This document shows, piece by piece, positions 17,821-28,145 of a stretch of 64,000 nt of DNA. How positions within the stretch are numbered: position 1 is the stretch's first letter; the number at the start of each line of letters is the position of its first letter. Location of the stretch: positions 62,001-126,000 of the forward strand of contig JAEUVJ010000065.1 in assembly GCA_016787085.1 (NCBI GenBank), in the 5' to 3' direction. Origin of the DNA: Chitinophagaceae bacterium. Lineage in GTDB: Bacteria; Bacteroidota; Bacteroidia; Chitinophagales; Chitinophagaceae. Both the position numbers and the translations under genes were made by a program. The notes under the pieces are model-generated. The model worked only from the letters and a program-made list of their open reading frames with translations. It ran no database searches and had not been told where the DNA came from.

Positions 17821-19236
17821 TTACTGATTTTGCACCATAGCACTGTTATATAATATTTCTGTTGTAGGTATCGGCCACACATAAGCCAAAGATGTAGGCG
17901 GCACAGCAGCCAATGTTGACTTTGCAGGGAAAGGAATATTTTGCCTCATAATATCCAATGACCGAAAACCTTCACCCAGAAGTTCAATCCTCCTTTCATT
18001 CAGGATCAGGTCAATGAGTTCCGGTTTGGTAGCTGGCGCAAATGTGGTGGTTGCATCAGACCTTTGGCGAATAGCATTCAAAATGGCAAGAGCCCGGGCA
18101 TCTACCCCACTGGCCTGGCGGGCCAATGCTTCGGCCAGATTCAGCAATACTTCTGAGTAACGAAGAATAGGTACCCAGTTGTTCAGGTCGTCGTTAAACT
18201 TAGTGTATCGCTGAGTGGCTGTTACAAGAGTTTTTCTTACATCGGTTGCTTTCCAGTTTACATCGCCAAGAATGCCTGTTGAATTAAGACCAAACTCTGC
18301 ATTGTGATAAAGAGCCAGACCATTTTGTGTACCCGGGGAGTTATTATTGTTCATCGGGAAACTGAATATGGACTCAAGAGCAGTATAAGGCGAGCGAAAA
18401 ACATTCACAAAATTGCTGTTGAGGTTATGCAGGACTCCTGATGTAGCCGCGAAAGGCGCAGCTGCCGGCACAAGTTTGTTTCCTTCAGTGATTACATCCG
18501 CATATCTTGCCATATGGAGCAGTACCCTTGTTTTTAAAGCAATGGCTGTATTGCGATGAGCCCTTACCACATTCGTATCCCCGCTTGTATATCTTAATGG
18601 CAGGTTTGTTTCAGCATAATTGAGGTCATCCAGTATCTGATTATAGGTCTCAGCCATAGTACTGCGGGACAAAGCCGCACCAGAAGAACTTTTATTCGCG
18701 GTTAAACGCAAAGGAAGTCCCGGGCTGGCACCGGCATCCGCATTGTAGGGTCTTCTGCCGTACAAGGACGCTATGTAGAAGTTGCACAAAGCCCGGCAAA
18801 AACGTGCTTCACCTTTGTACTGGCTGGCGAGAGTGGTACTGATGACACTTGCATTGGCATCAATACCTTCAATAACGACATTGGCCCGGTTAATAGCGGC
18901 GAATCCGGCTGCCCACATATTTTCTACCTGGTTGTCTGTGGAAATGACAGAATAGTTCCATACGCCGAGTGCTGTAACACCATTGCCTGTGATGTTAAGC
19001 CAATCTTCGCCACGAACATCTTCATAGACAAGAGCCCTTCCTCCCAGGAATTGACCGCTTTTGCAGGCAGAATAAATGCCATATACCTGTTGCGCTATTC
19101 GCTCAGGCGTTCCGAAAGCCACAGCATCTGAAAGAGAAGCTTGTGGAATTGGGCTTAATTTTTCCTTTTTGCAGCCGGCCATAGCAATAATCACTATGAC
19201 AATAAAGGCTGTATATTTTAATCTTATCAGTTTCAT
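17821..19236 (-). CDS. SusD/RagB-family nutrient-binding lipoprotein (pair 3)
   Basis: The 471-residue lipoprotein (Cys22 in IAMAGCKKEKL) shows the family's helical scaffold (GEARFCRALCNFYIASLYG; MAETYNQILDDLNYAETNLP) and C-terminal block NERRIELLGEGFRSLDIMRQ near residues 419-438. It begins 15 bases after the stop of the SusC gene and should form the substrate-binding lid of that transporter. The C-terminal tail ends in NSAMVQNQ, slightly shorter than usual. As with the other pairs, no adjacent hydrolase indicates the ligand. Confidence 0.95.
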   Translation of the reverse strand: MKLIRLKYTAFIVIVIIAMAGCKKEKLSPIPQASLSDAVAFGTPERIAQQVYGIYSACKSGQFLGGRALVYEDVRGEDWLNITGNGVTALGVWNYSVISTDNQVENMWAAGFAAINRANVVIEGIDANASVISTTLASQYKGEARFCRALCNFYIASLYGRRPYNADAGASPGLPLRLTANKSSSGAALSRSTMAETYNQILDDLNYAETNLPLRYTSGDTNVVRAHRNTAIALKTRVLLHMARYADVITEGNKLVPAAAPFAATSGVLHNLNSNFVNVFRSPYTALESIFSFPMNNNNSPGTQNGLALYHNAEFGLNSTGILGDVNWKATDVRKTLVTATQRYTKFNDDLNNWVPILRYSEVLLNLAEALARQASGVDARALAILNAIRQRSDATTTFAPATKPELIDLILNERRIELLGEGFRSLDIMRQNIPFPAKSTLAAVPPTSLAYVWPIPTTEILYNSAMVQNQ

Positions 19237-19251
19237 ATTCTGTGTTTTTAA

Positions 19252-22200
19252 TTAAAAGCCAATATTCAAACCTAAAGTAAGTGTTCTGGCCTGACCGATG
19301 GTATTACGGTCAACACCAGGCGTGAGTGCAGAATTCCCATTTACAGATATTTCCGGGTCAACGCCTGGATAATTAGTGATAATAAACGGGTTTTGCGCCT
19401 GCACGTAAACTCTGATGCTGCTGATATTTACTTTATTAAGAACGTTGGCGGGTATCGTATAACCTAATGCAATAGAACGGAAGCGTACAAATGCTCCGGA
19501 GAAAAGATTCGCATCTAACGGCGCTGCAGAGCCGTTTGAGATGTTATCATTATATACGACTTTAGGTATTTCTGTAACATCACCCGGTTTCTGCCAGCGG
19601 GTCATTGCGATTTTGTCATTATTCCAGAAACGCATGTCCAGCAAACCGGCCCGGCTTCCGAAATACACTTTATTGCCGAAGCTATAAATCGCATCAATAT
19701 TCACATCAAATCCTTTGTAGTAAAAAGTATTGAGCAAACCGCCATAGACTGTAGGCAGCGCATTGCCGGCCACATATCCATCGCCACCAAGGCTAACGGC
19801 AGGAGCATTAGTTCCATCCCTGTATTGGTATCTGCTGGCAGCGGGGAGAGAAAAATCAAACAAAACCTCACGACCCTGTGCGTCAACAAATATTCTGCGG
19901 CCGGTGGCCGGATCAACTCCATTCGTTCTGATCAGGAAGAAACTTCCAATAGGCTGGCCTATACGGGTGATGTTAGTTCTTTCCAGTTGCGTAGTACCCA
20001 CTATCTCCGGTACGCCCGGCGCCAGTGATGTTACACGGTTCTTCTGGGTTGTCAGATTAAATGTCACATCCCAGCCCATGTCTTTTTTCTCCAGCACTTT
20101 GGCCGTAATATTTAATTCTATGCCTTTATTATACATGGAAGCGGCATTGGCAGAAATAGTATTGCCCGGAATACCCATAGATGGAGGCGTAGGTACATCA
20201 ATGATTAGGTCTTCCAAATCTGTTTTGTAGTAACCAATCTCTCCGGTTATTCTGTTGTCAAATAAACCAAATTGCAAACCTACATCCAGCTTTGTGCTTG
20301 ACTCCCAGGTCAAATCCTGATTGCCTGCCTGCGAAAAGAATAAAGTGGGATAACCGGCCCCGTACTGGAATGAACTAAAGGTAGAAAGTGAAGAGAAGTT
20401 TCCGACGGCCGTAAGATTGCCAACAGTACCGTAACTTCCCCTTATGCGAAGGCTGTTGACTATTTTGCTGATACCACCACCCCAGAAACTTTCGTCGCTG
20501 ATATTCCAGCCTACAGAACCGCCACCAAAATTGCCCCATTTTTTTCCTTCAGCAAAGGCTGAATAACCATCCCGGCGGAAGTTTCCTGCAATAAAATATC
20601 TGTTCTTATAATTATAGTTAACGCGGCCAAAGAAGGATAAAAGATAATTTTCCGTCAATGCATTGGCATTGGGGTTATCATTTAACGTATATCCACCCTG
20701 GAATTCATTATAGAAATTTTCAGTAAGCCCTGAGCGTTTGGCGCTCCACCTGTCTGATTTGGAACTCTGTTCTTCGGATCCTATCAATACATTCAGGTTA
20801 TGGCTGTTTTTTATACGGGTGTCATAGTTGATGGTATTCTGGAAGTTGACAACATTGTATTTGCCAAACGCATTAAATGCTGTACCATCATCTGAGGTGC
20901 TGGTAGTTTGGATGCCATCCCCATGAAGGGAGTTGTAAAACGTACGGTCGTCTACGGACAGGTAGTTTACGCCATATTGTATCCGATAGGTTAGTCCTTT
21001 ATATAGTTTCACTTCGGCATTAATATCTCCAAGAATCTGGTCAGACTGAGATGTAATAACATTCAGATCACGGATCATAACCGGGTTATAAAATCCCGAC
21101 CGGTCATAATTTTTATTTCTTCCTGTCTGGTTGAAGTTATTTCTTGCCACGGGGTCGTCAATGCCTACAATGTTGTACCGGCCATCTGCCCTGTACGGGG
21201 CAACATTAGGCGCCGTTACAAAAGCAAGCCTGGCCGAACCAGCAGTACTAAAGGGGGTGCCTGGTAGTGAACCAGAGCTGGGAGATTGTGTACTGCCCCG
21301 GCTAAAGCTGAAATTACCCCCTACCTTAAGCCAATCATTTACCTTTTGCTCAAGGTTCATTCTCATTTGTTTGCGGTCAAACGTGTTCGTTTGCAAAATG
21401 CCTTCCTGTTTGGTATAGTTGGCACTGAGATAATAACGGGTTCCCTGGTTGGCCCCGGATACGCTCAGATTGTGACTGTGTTGAAAACCGGTTTGATAAA
21501 TATAATCTGCCCACCTGGTATCAATGGGTTGTCCATTGATGGAATCAAGGAAAAATAACGGTGAACCTGCGGGAGGAGGAGTGAGACCAGAGCCGGGGAT
21601 CAATGCGCTGGCAGGAATCAGGTAATTACCGTTTCTCACTGCTTCATTTTTTAATGTCACATATTCCTGGGCATTAAGAACGTCGAAAACATTAAACGCT
21701 TCTGTCCATCCGGCCCATACATCATACGTAACTTTTGCTTTTCCTTGTTTGCCTTTTTTGGTAGTGATCAGCATAACACCATTTGCAGCACGGCTGCCAT
21801 AAATGGCTGCGGCGGAAGCATCTTTTAACACTTCAATTGACTCAATATCTGCCGGGTTGATATTTCCCAGTGCATTATTGGCAGAAAGATTGGTTGACGC
21901 ATCACCGCTGATAACCGGTACCCCGTCTACTACGACTAATGGGAATGAAGTACCGCTGATAGAGTTGACACCTCTGATTCTCACAACAGGCGGGTTATTT
22001 AATACGCCGTTAGGAATAGTCACATTCAAGCCGGCGGCTTTACCTGTTAATGCTTGTTCAAAACTCTGAACAGGTATATTCCTGATTTTGTCGCCCCCGA
22101 TGGACGAAATGGCGCTGGTTACATCTTTTCTGCGTTGTGTACCATAACCCACCACTACTACTTCGGCAAGTACACTCTCAACAGGTTTCAGAGTCGGGCT

Positions 22201-22473
22201 TACAGTAGTCTGTGACCCCAGAATCACTTCTAAGGGTGACATATCTACTGCTGTAAATACAAGAGCTTTTGCATTGGCAGGAACGGTAATGGAATATGTT
22301 CCATCTACTTTAGTGATGGTACCTGTATTGGTGCCTTTCACCATTACTGAGGCATTGGGAATCGGATTCCCTTTATCATCTGTCACTTTGCCGGTGACGG
22401 TTTTTTGTGCAAACAACTGACCTGTAAAAAACAGGAATGCTGTTAGCAGCGCTAGCAGTTTTCTCATGTGCAT
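19252..22473 (-). CDS. SusC/RagA-family TonB-linked outer-membrane transporter (pair 3)
   Basis: The start at 22473 (MHMRKLLALLTAFLFFTGQL) is chosen over an upstream in-frame ATG at 22500 because it matches the MQMRK start of the two neighbouring SusC proteins. The product is about 1073 residues with signal peptide, carboxypeptidase-regulatory-like domain (KTVTGKVTDDKGNPIPNASV), plug (VVVVGYGTQRRKDVTSAISS; SIEVLKDASAAAIYGSRAA) and a TonB-dependent barrel ending in LTLGLNIGF. The N-terminus is clearly paralogous to pairs 1 and 2. The 186-base upstream gap does not align with the duplicated leaders of the other two pairs, so this copy is probably regulated differently. Confidence 0.97.
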   Translation of the reverse strand: MHMRKLLALLTAFLFFTGQLFAQKTVTGKVTDDKGNPIPNASVMVKGTNTGTITKVDGTYSITVPANAKALVFTAVDMSPLEVILGSQTTVSPTLKPVESVLAEVVVVGYGTQRRKDVTSAISSIGGDKIRNIPVQSFEQALTGKAAGLNVTIPNGVLNNPPVVRIRGVNSISGTSFPLVVVDGVPVISGDASTNLSANNALGNINPADIESIEVLKDASAAAIYGSRAANGVMLITTKKGKQGKAKVTYDVWAGWTEAFNVFDVLNAQEYVTLKNEAVRNGNYLIPASALIPGSGLTPPPAGSPLFFLDSINGQPIDTRWADYIYQTGFQHSHNLSVSGANQGTRYYLSANYTKQEGILQTNTFDRKQMRMNLEQKVNDWLKVGGNFSFSRGSTQSPSSGSLPGTPFSTAGSARLAFVTAPNVAPYRADGRYNIVGIDDPVARNNFNQTGRNKNYDRSGFYNPVMIRDLNVITSQSDQILGDINAEVKLYKGLTYRIQYGVNYLSVDDRTFYNSLHGDGIQTTSTSDDGTAFNAFGKYNVVNFQNTINYDTRIKNSHNLNVLIGSEEQSSKSDRWSAKRSGLTENFYNEFQGGYTLNDNPNANALTENYLLSFFGRVNYNYKNRYFIAGNFRRDGYSAFAEGKKWGNFGGGSVGWNISDESFWGGGISKIVNSLRIRGSYGTVGNLTAVGNFSSLSTFSSFQYGAGYPTLFFSQAGNQDLTWESSTKLDVGLQFGLFDNRITGEIGYYKTDLEDLIIDVPTPPSMGIPGNTISANAASMYNKGIELNITAKVLEKKDMGWDVTFNLTTQKNRVTSLAPGVPEIVGTTQLERTNITRIGQPIGSFFLIRTNGVDPATGRRIFVDAQGREVLFDFSLPAASRYQYRDGTNAPAVSLGGDGYVAGNALPTVYGGLLNTFYYKGFDVNIDAIYSFGNKVYFGSRAGLLDMRFWNNDKIAMTRWQKPGDVTEIPKVVYNDNISNGSAAPLDANLFSGAFVRFRSIALGYTIPANVLNKVNISSIRVYVQAQNPFIITNYPGVDPEISVNGNSALTPGVDRNTIGQARTLTLGLNIGF

Positions 22474-22659
22474 GTAGTTTAAGTATAGAAATAATAACAA
22501 CAGTAACCTCGTGAAAGGGTACTACTGTGAATGTCCATAACCTTTTGCAGTTCTCAGGGGGATACGTCTTACGGGCATAACCGTTAAAATCACAGACAGA
22601 CCGTTGATCCGGTATGCTGCACTAAAATAGAAAAACTATTCATTCGCCCGCCGGGTTCC

Positions 22660-24984
22660 CTATCTTTTTTTGAACCGGACAAGGCCTATCAAAAGGGCGG
22701 GTAAAAGCACCAGGTTGGTGAATGTGGCCGTCACCAGGGTAAGCGAAGTGAGCCAGCCCAGCGCCTGGGTGCCGCCAAAACCGCTGAAGCAGAAAATAAC
22801 AAAACCGGCTATCAGTACCAGTGAGGTATAAATGATGCTGATCCCGGTACTATGGATGGTCTCTATCACTGTCTTTTCCATATTGTATTGCTGGTGCGGC
22901 AACTCCTGTTTGTAATTAACCAGGAAGCGGATGGTAATGTCAATAGCTATACCCAGCGCAACACTAAAGATCAATACGGTTGAAGGCTTCAGGGGTACGC
23001 CTACCCAGCCCATGATACCCGCTGTAATAGCCAGCGGAATGATGTTGGGTATTAATGAACAAAACAATATCCTGAAGGACCGGAACAGGTAAAGCATACA
23101 AAGTGCAATCAGTAAAAAGGCCCAGAGGATACTTTCCTTAAGACCATTAATGATAAAGCTGGTTCCTTCCAGGAAGGTGATACTGGTACCAGTCAGTTGT
23201 ACGTTATAGTTCTCTTTCGGAAATAGCTTATTAACTTTTTGCGAAATGCTATCCAGTATTTCAGGCAAACGGGCACTGCCTACATCCGCCATGCTCACAC
23301 TGATCCTTGCCTGTTGCCTGCTGCTGTCCATGAATGATGAAACTAATTTGGCAAAGGAATTCTTCGATCCGGCCGTATCCTTTCTGAAACTCAGGTATTC
23401 TGCCAGCGCCGGCAGGTCATAGCCGGAAGGCATGGAATAGTTCAGGCTGTCGCCTTCAAAGAACGCCTGCTTTGCAAATTTCAATCCTTCAGCAATGCTT
23501 AATGGCCTGGCTATTGCCGGCATCGAAACCAGGTATTGCGATAAAGAGTCAATGCGCAAAAGGTTGTTGAGGTTCCGGGAAACGCCATATTTCTTTTTGG
23601 TGTCAACCAGTATCTCCAGCGGCATGACACCTTTGAAATGCTGTTCAAAGAATTTCAGGTCGGTATAGATCTTATCTGTCTTTGGCAGGTCATCTACTAT
23701 ATATCCGACACTTTTCAGCCGGAAAATGCCCATGACCGCCGAAACCATTAGCACTGTTGTTATGCCATAGATCAGCTTCCGGTGATTCAGCGACCATCTT
23801 TCGAGCCGGTCCAGCCAACGATTCAATCGCGGGCTTTCAAGGTATTTCATGTGCCTTGATTTTGGCGCAGGCAATAAACTAAGAACGACCGGGATCAGGA
23901 TAAGAGAAATAAAGAACAACAGCATGATGTTGATACCGGCCACCACGCCAAACTCCCGCAATACTTCGCTGCGGGTAAGCGCAAATACGGCAAAACCGAT
24001 CGCTGCGGCGAGGTTGCAGAACAAGGTGACGATACCCATCTTTCCTACCATATTCACCAGCGCTGCTTTCTTATCACCGGTTTCATTGTACGAAGTATGG
24101 AATTTATTTAAGAAATAAATGCAGTTGGGAATACCGATCACCACGATCAGGGGTGGTATCAGCGCTGTCAGTAAAGTGATCTTATAACCGATCAGGTGCA
24201 TGGTAGCCATGCTGAATAATACGCCAATGATCACCACGCCTAAGGAAAGCAGCATCGAGCTGACCGAACGGAAAAAAGCCAGCAGGATCACTGCGGATAA
24301 AACTACCGATGCAAAAAGGAACCAGCGCATCTCATCAGCAATGCGGGTGGAGAGTTCGGTGCGGATAAAAGGAAGCCCGCTCAGGTAGATAGCCGTGTTA
24401 TTCTCTTTGCCGAAATTTTCTGCCAGTGTCCGTATATCTTTTGTTACCTCATTTCTCTTTTTGGAGTTCATGATGGTTTTATTGATACGTACACCCATCA
24501 GCCAGGCGTGTGTTTCGGGGTTGTATAAAAGGGATTGATAAAAAGGCAGGTTCAGAAAAACCGCCGCCCCGCTGTCTATTTCAGCCTGCGTTAATCTTCT
24601 TTCGGGAAAAACAACAACTGCATTTAGTTTTTCTGTTTCGGCATTCTTTACAAGATTGACGGCCGACGGAAGCCCTATCACATCTTCCACCCCGTTCACC
24701 TGTTTCAGGTTTCGCTGAAGGGCGGCATAATCATTGAAGAATTTCTCTTTGAAAATGTCTTTGGTCTGGATACCGATCACCAGCAGGTTGCCATCTTCGC
24801 CAAATTTCTTTTTGAACTCCCTGTATGTAATGCTGGCCGGGTGATTGGTGGGGATAGCCCTGGTAAACTCATAGCTCAACTGTACTTTGCTGGCCCAGTA
24901 CCCAGTCAGGCCCGTAACAGCGATGGTAATGATCAAAAGAGCGATGCGGTATTTCAGGATAAACTGTCCTAATCGGGGCCACAT
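22660..24984 (-). CDS. RND/MMPL-family exporter
   Basis: The 774-residue protein has the two-fold RND/MMPL layout: a first membrane helix (about 12-32), a large periplasmic loop, five to six helices (about 215-370), then a repeat of the same pattern (helix near 395, second loop, helices about 625-770). The second half keeps the membrane-embedded acidic residue typical of proton-driven members (ALGIAIDITIRFLVNY), while the equivalent place in the first half reads VIGIPNCIYFLNKF without an acid. Such proteins move lipids or hydrophobic compounds out of the inner membrane. No membrane-fusion protein or outer-membrane channel is adjacent, so the cargo is unknown. It is transcribed divergently from porZ. 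Confidence 0.9.
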   Translation of the reverse strand: MWPRLGQFILKYRIALLIITIAVTGLTGYWASKVQLSYEFTRAIPTNHPASITYREFKKKFGEDGNLLVIGIQTKDIFKEKFFNDYAALQRNLKQVNGVEDVIGLPSAVNLVKNAETEKLNAVVVFPERRLTQAEIDSGAAVFLNLPFYQSLLYNPETHAWLMGVRINKTIMNSKKRNEVTKDIRTLAENFGKENNTAIYLSGLPFIRTELSTRIADEMRWFLFASVVLSAVILLAFFRSVSSMLLSLGVVIIGVLFSMATMHLIGYKITLLTALIPPLIVVIGIPNCIYFLNKFHTSYNETGDKKAALVNMVGKMGIVTLFCNLAAAIGFAVFALTRSEVLREFGVVAGINIMLLFFISLILIPVVLSLLPAPKSRHMKYLESPRLNRWLDRLERWSLNHRKLIYGITTVLMVSAVMGIFRLKSVGYIVDDLPKTDKIYTDLKFFEQHFKGVMPLEILVDTKKKYGVSRNLNNLLRIDSLSQYLVSMPAIARPLSIAEGLKFAKQAFFEGDSLNYSMPSGYDLPALAEYLSFRKDTAGSKNSFAKLVSSFMDSSRQQARISVSMADVGSARLPEILDSISQKVNKLFPKENYNVQLTGTSITFLEGTSFIINGLKESILWAFLLIALCMLYLFRSFRILFCSLIPNIIPLAITAGIMGWVGVPLKPSTVLIFSVALGIAIDITIRFLVNYKQELPHQQYNMEKTVIETIHSTGISIIYTSLVLIAGFVIFCFSGFGGTQALGWLTSLTLVTATFTNLVLLPALLIGLVRFKKR

Positions 24985-25064
24985 AGTGTTGTTCGTGTTT
25001 GTTCAGGAATCGGATGCGCAAAGAAACGTAAAAAAAGGCCAATATGGTATTTGGACGTTTGTAA

Positions 25065-25072
25065 TACTTTTG
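25065..25072 (+). promoter_or_regulatory. -7 promoter element TACTTTTG before porZ
   Basis: Exact TAnnTTTG match ending 4 bases before the GTG start at 25077. If both are real, the mRNA is leaderless or nearly so. Confidence 0.45.
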
Positions 25073-25076
25073 ATCA

Positions 25077-27389
25077 GTGAGAGGTTTATTTGTTTTCATA
25101 TTCACCGCTTCTTTGTTTGATGCAGTTGCCCAGCAAGCCATTCCGCCAATTGGTCTTTGGAGGGAACACCTGCCCTATAACAGCGCCATTGATGTGGCCA
25201 CCGGAAACGGTAAAGTGTATTGCGCCACACCGTATAGCTTATTTACTGTTACACTTTCGGATAATTCCATAGAGAGATGGAGCCGTATAACGGGGCTTGC
25301 AGAAACCGGTATCAGTACCGTCATGTATGATGAGGGAAACAATAAACTTTTTATTGCCTATGAGAACAGTAATATTGATATTATTGACCGGAGTGATATT
25401 ATCAACATACCGGATATAAAGCGGGATGATATTGCCGGTGATAAAAGGATCAATAACATTTACCCTTTCCAAAACAACTATTATCTCTCCACAGGCCTTG
25501 GTGTGATCGTAATAGACGGAGAAAGATATGAAGTGAAAGATTCCTGGTTTATCGGAGCCGGGGGCAACCAGGTACGAGTGAATGGTTTTGCCAGTGACGG
25601 TAATTTCTTTTATGCAGCCACAGATGAAGGGTTGAAAAAAGCAGCCGTTAATGCGCCTGACCTTGCCAACTATGCAAACTGGCAGGAAGTCAGCGGCACT
25701 AATGGATTACCGGCAGGGGCCTGCCAGCATGTACTGGATATCGGCGGTAAGATCATCGTTCAGAAAAATGACTCACTGTTTGTATTGAATGGCAACAACT
25801 GGACTTTGTTTTATGCAGACGGGGCAGGTATAGTAAGCAGTAACATTTCGGGCGGTAAGATCATGCTATGCGAGAGAGTAGTGAATGTGCTAAGCAAAGT
25901 CGTTATACTGAATGCAGATGGCAGTGTGGCAAGAATATTGACACAACTGGCGCCTATCTCCTTTCCGCGAAAGGCCATACTGGTGAATAACGACCCCTGG
26001 CTGGCTGACCAGTTTGGAGGGCTTACTCATTTTTCTGCTTCTTCTTATGAAAACTATAAGCCCAATTCCCCGGAAGCAACAGGCAGCGGGGAAATGACAG
26101 TATATAACAATACTTTTTATGGTACGGCAGGGGAGATCAATGAGGCCTGGAATTACCAGTATAACGGCAACGGCATTTTTGTCCTTAAAGAAGGAAACTG
26201 GACAAATATCAACCGCTATCGCTTTTCACAGATTGATTCATTGCTGGATTATATCGCTGTTGCAGTTGACAAACGGGATGAGTCGGTATGGGCAGGCTCG
26301 TATGGCGGAGGATTATTGCATATCAAACCGGATCAATCCTTTGAGATATTTAAACAAAATATTATTGGGCCGGCTGTAGGCGACCCGGCCAGCTACCGTG
26401 TATCGGGACTGACTTTCGATAATGATAACAATTTGTGGGTATCCAATTTCGGGGCGGTACAACCATTATTAGCCAGAAAAACAGATGGTAACTGGAAAAA
26501 ATTTTCTCTTCCTTTTCAACTGGCTGAAAATGCACTGGCGCAGATCGTTATTGATGACAATAACTACAAATGGATACTTGGCGCCAAATCCACGGGTATT
26601 TTTTGTTTCGATCACGGAGCAGATATTGATAATACCGGTGATGACCGCTGGAAACGTTTTTTACAGGGAGCCGGCAATGGTAATTTGCCTGAAGGCGAAG
26701 TGTTTTGCCTGGCAAAAGACAAAAGCGGTTCTATATGGGTGGGTACAGGTAATGGTATCGGCGTTATTCAATGCACACAGGATGTATTTACCGGGCAGGG
26801 TTGTGAAGCAATATGGCCCATCGTGCAGCAGGGAAACTTTGCGGGATATCTCTTCAATGGCCAGGAAATAAGAAGTATTGCTGTAGATGGGGCCGACAGA
26901 AAATGGGTAGCGACACGCAATGGTGTATGGCTGGTCAGCGCTACCGGAGAAAAGGTCATTTATAATTTTACAGAGGAAAACAGCCCGCTGTTGAGCAACG
27001 ATGTAAAGAAGATCGCTATTGACGGAAAAACAGGTGAAGTATATTTTGCTACGGTGAAAGGCACCTGCTCATTTCGCAGCACCGCTACAGAAGGTAGTGA
27101 AGTAAATGAAAAAGTATTGGTATTCCCGAACCCGGTACCGCCGGGCTATACCGGTACGATCGGTATTCGTGGCGTAGTGAATAATGCCATTGTGAAGATC
27201 ACGGAGCTGAATGGAAGACTGGTGTACCAGACAAGAGCCCTGGGCGGCCAGGTGGTATGGGACGGACGTGATTACAAAGGCAGAAAAATAGCTACGGGTG
27301 TTTATCTTGTATTGGTAAGTGATGATGGAAGTGCAGGCACCCCAAGGAAAGAAACGGCAGCAGCAAAGATCATTTTTATAAGCAGGTAA
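25077..27389 (+). CDS. porZ: PorZ-like type IX secretion beta-propeller protein
   Basis: The 770-residue product has a signal peptide (GTG start, about residues 1-19, ending AVAQQ), then a conserved opening PPIGLWREHLPYNSAIDVA that begins the two beta-propeller domains. Propeller blades with the WVGTGNGIGVIQ and VWAGSYGGGLLHI patterns follow. A C-terminal domain like a type IX sorting signal closes the protein (VFPNPVPPGYTG; GRKIATGVYLVLV, about residues 680-770). In Porphyromonas, PorZ is a surface part of the type IX secretion system that helps attach A-LPS to cargo. The location directly upstream of recO (3 bases between stop and start) is the arrangement I know from this phylum and supports the call. 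Confidence 0.85.
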   Translation: MRGLFVFIFTASLFDAVAQQAIPPIGLWREHLPYNSAIDVATGNGKVYCATPYSLFTVTLSDNSIERWSRITGLAETGISTVMYDEGNNKLFIAYENSNIDIIDRSDIINIPDIKRDDIAGDKRINNIYPFQNNYYLSTGLGVIVIDGERYEVKDSWFIGAGGNQVRVNGFASDGNFFYAATDEGLKKAAVNAPDLANYANWQEVSGTNGLPAGACQHVLDIGGKIIVQKNDSLFVLNGNNWTLFYADGAGIVSSNISGGKIMLCERVVNVLSKVVILNADGSVARILTQLAPISFPRKAILVNNDPWLADQFGGLTHFSASSYENYKPNSPEATGSGEMTVYNNTFYGTAGEINEAWNYQYNGNGIFVLKEGNWTNINRYRFSQIDSLLDYIAVAVDKRDESVWAGSYGGGLLHIKPDQSFEIFKQNIIGPAVGDPASYRVSGLTFDNDNNLWVSNFGAVQPLLARKTDGNWKKFSLPFQLAENALAQIVIDDNNYKWILGAKSTGIFCFDHGADIDNTGDDRWKRFLQGAGNGNLPEGEVFCLAKDKSGSIWVGTGNGIGVIQCTQDVFTGQGCEAIWPIVQQGNFAGYLFNGQEIRSIAVDGADRKWVATRNGVWLVSATGEKVIYNFTEENSPLLSNDVKKIAIDGKTGEVYFATVKGTCSFRSTATEGSEVNEKVLVFPNPVPPGYTGTIGIRGVVNNAIVKITELNGRLVYQTRALGGQVVWDGRDYKGRKIATGVYLVLVSDDGSAGTPRKETAAAKIIFISR

Positions 27390-27391
27390 TT

Positions 27392-28138
27392 GTGCCCGAT
27401 AAACTTCATAAAACAAAAGGGATCGTTCTTCGTACTGTGAGGTATGGGGAGACGAGTGTGATCGCTACTATTTTCACTGAACTATTAGGTCTGCAATCTT
27501 ACCTGGTAAATGGAGTGCGAACCTCCACCAAAAAAGGGGCAGGCAAAGCTTCATTATTTCAGCCATCTGCTATTCTCGATATGGTTGTTTATCATAGTGA
27601 GTTAAAACAGTTGCAACGAATCAAAGAATTCAGATGGGGGTATTTATACCAGCACATCTTATCGGATGTCAGGAAAAATGCCGTGGCGTTGTTCATGGTC
27701 GAGCTGCTGACCAAATGCCTGAAACAACCCGAAGAGCAACCTGAGCTTTTTCATTTTGCGGAAGATGCGTTCATACACCTGGATGAAAGCAGCGAAATGG
27801 TAGCCGCCAATTTCCCATTGTATTTTGCCTTACACCTGCCTGTTTTTTTTGGTTTCAGGATAAACGATAACTATTCAGAAAAGACACATATCCTGGATCT
27901 GCAGGAAGGGGGGTTTGTGCCTCACCCGCCTCCCCATCCTTATTTTATCGAAGATAAACAGGCATATGTTACTTCACAGGTATTAAAAGCACAACGTCCT
28001 GGAGAGATCGGGGAGATAAAACTGAATCATGATTTTCGCAGAAACCTTTTATTCACTTACGAAAAATATTATGCCTTGCACCTGCAGGATTTTGGTACCA
28101 TGAGGACCTTACCGGTATTGAGAGAGATATTAAGCTGA
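27392..28138 (+). CDS. recO: DNA repair protein RecO
   Basis: RecO loads RecA on gapped DNA in the RecFOR pathway, in the cytoplasm. The 248-residue product starts at GTG, two bases after the porZ stop, and has the N-terminal OB fold (LHKTKGIVLRTVRYGETSVI; TELLGLQSYLVNGVR) and the helical C-terminal domain with LDLQEGGFVPHPPP in the place of the zinc-binding region. The four zinc cysteines of the classical family are absent, as in many Bacteroidota RecO proteins. Length is normal. It converges on the cytochrome gene with only seven bases between the stops. Confidence 0.93.
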   Translation: MPDKLHKTKGIVLRTVRYGETSVIATIFTELLGLQSYLVNGVRTSTKKGAGKASLFQPSAILDMVVYHSELKQLQRIKEFRWGYLYQHILSDVRKNAVALFMVELLTKCLKQPEEQPELFHFAEDAFIHLDESSEMVAANFPLYFALHLPVFFGFRINDNYSEKTHILDLQEGGFVPHPPPHPYFIEDKQAYVTSQVLKAQRPGEIGEIKLNHDFRRNLLFTYEKYYALHLQDFGTMRTLPVLREILS

Positions 28139-28145
28139 AGGACGG

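Noticed and set aside
7769..22473. Classical polysaccharide utilisation locus
   Set aside because: Three SusC/SusD pairs are present, but no glycoside hydrolase, lyase, sulfatase or hybrid regulator accompanies them, so the label is not supported by this window.
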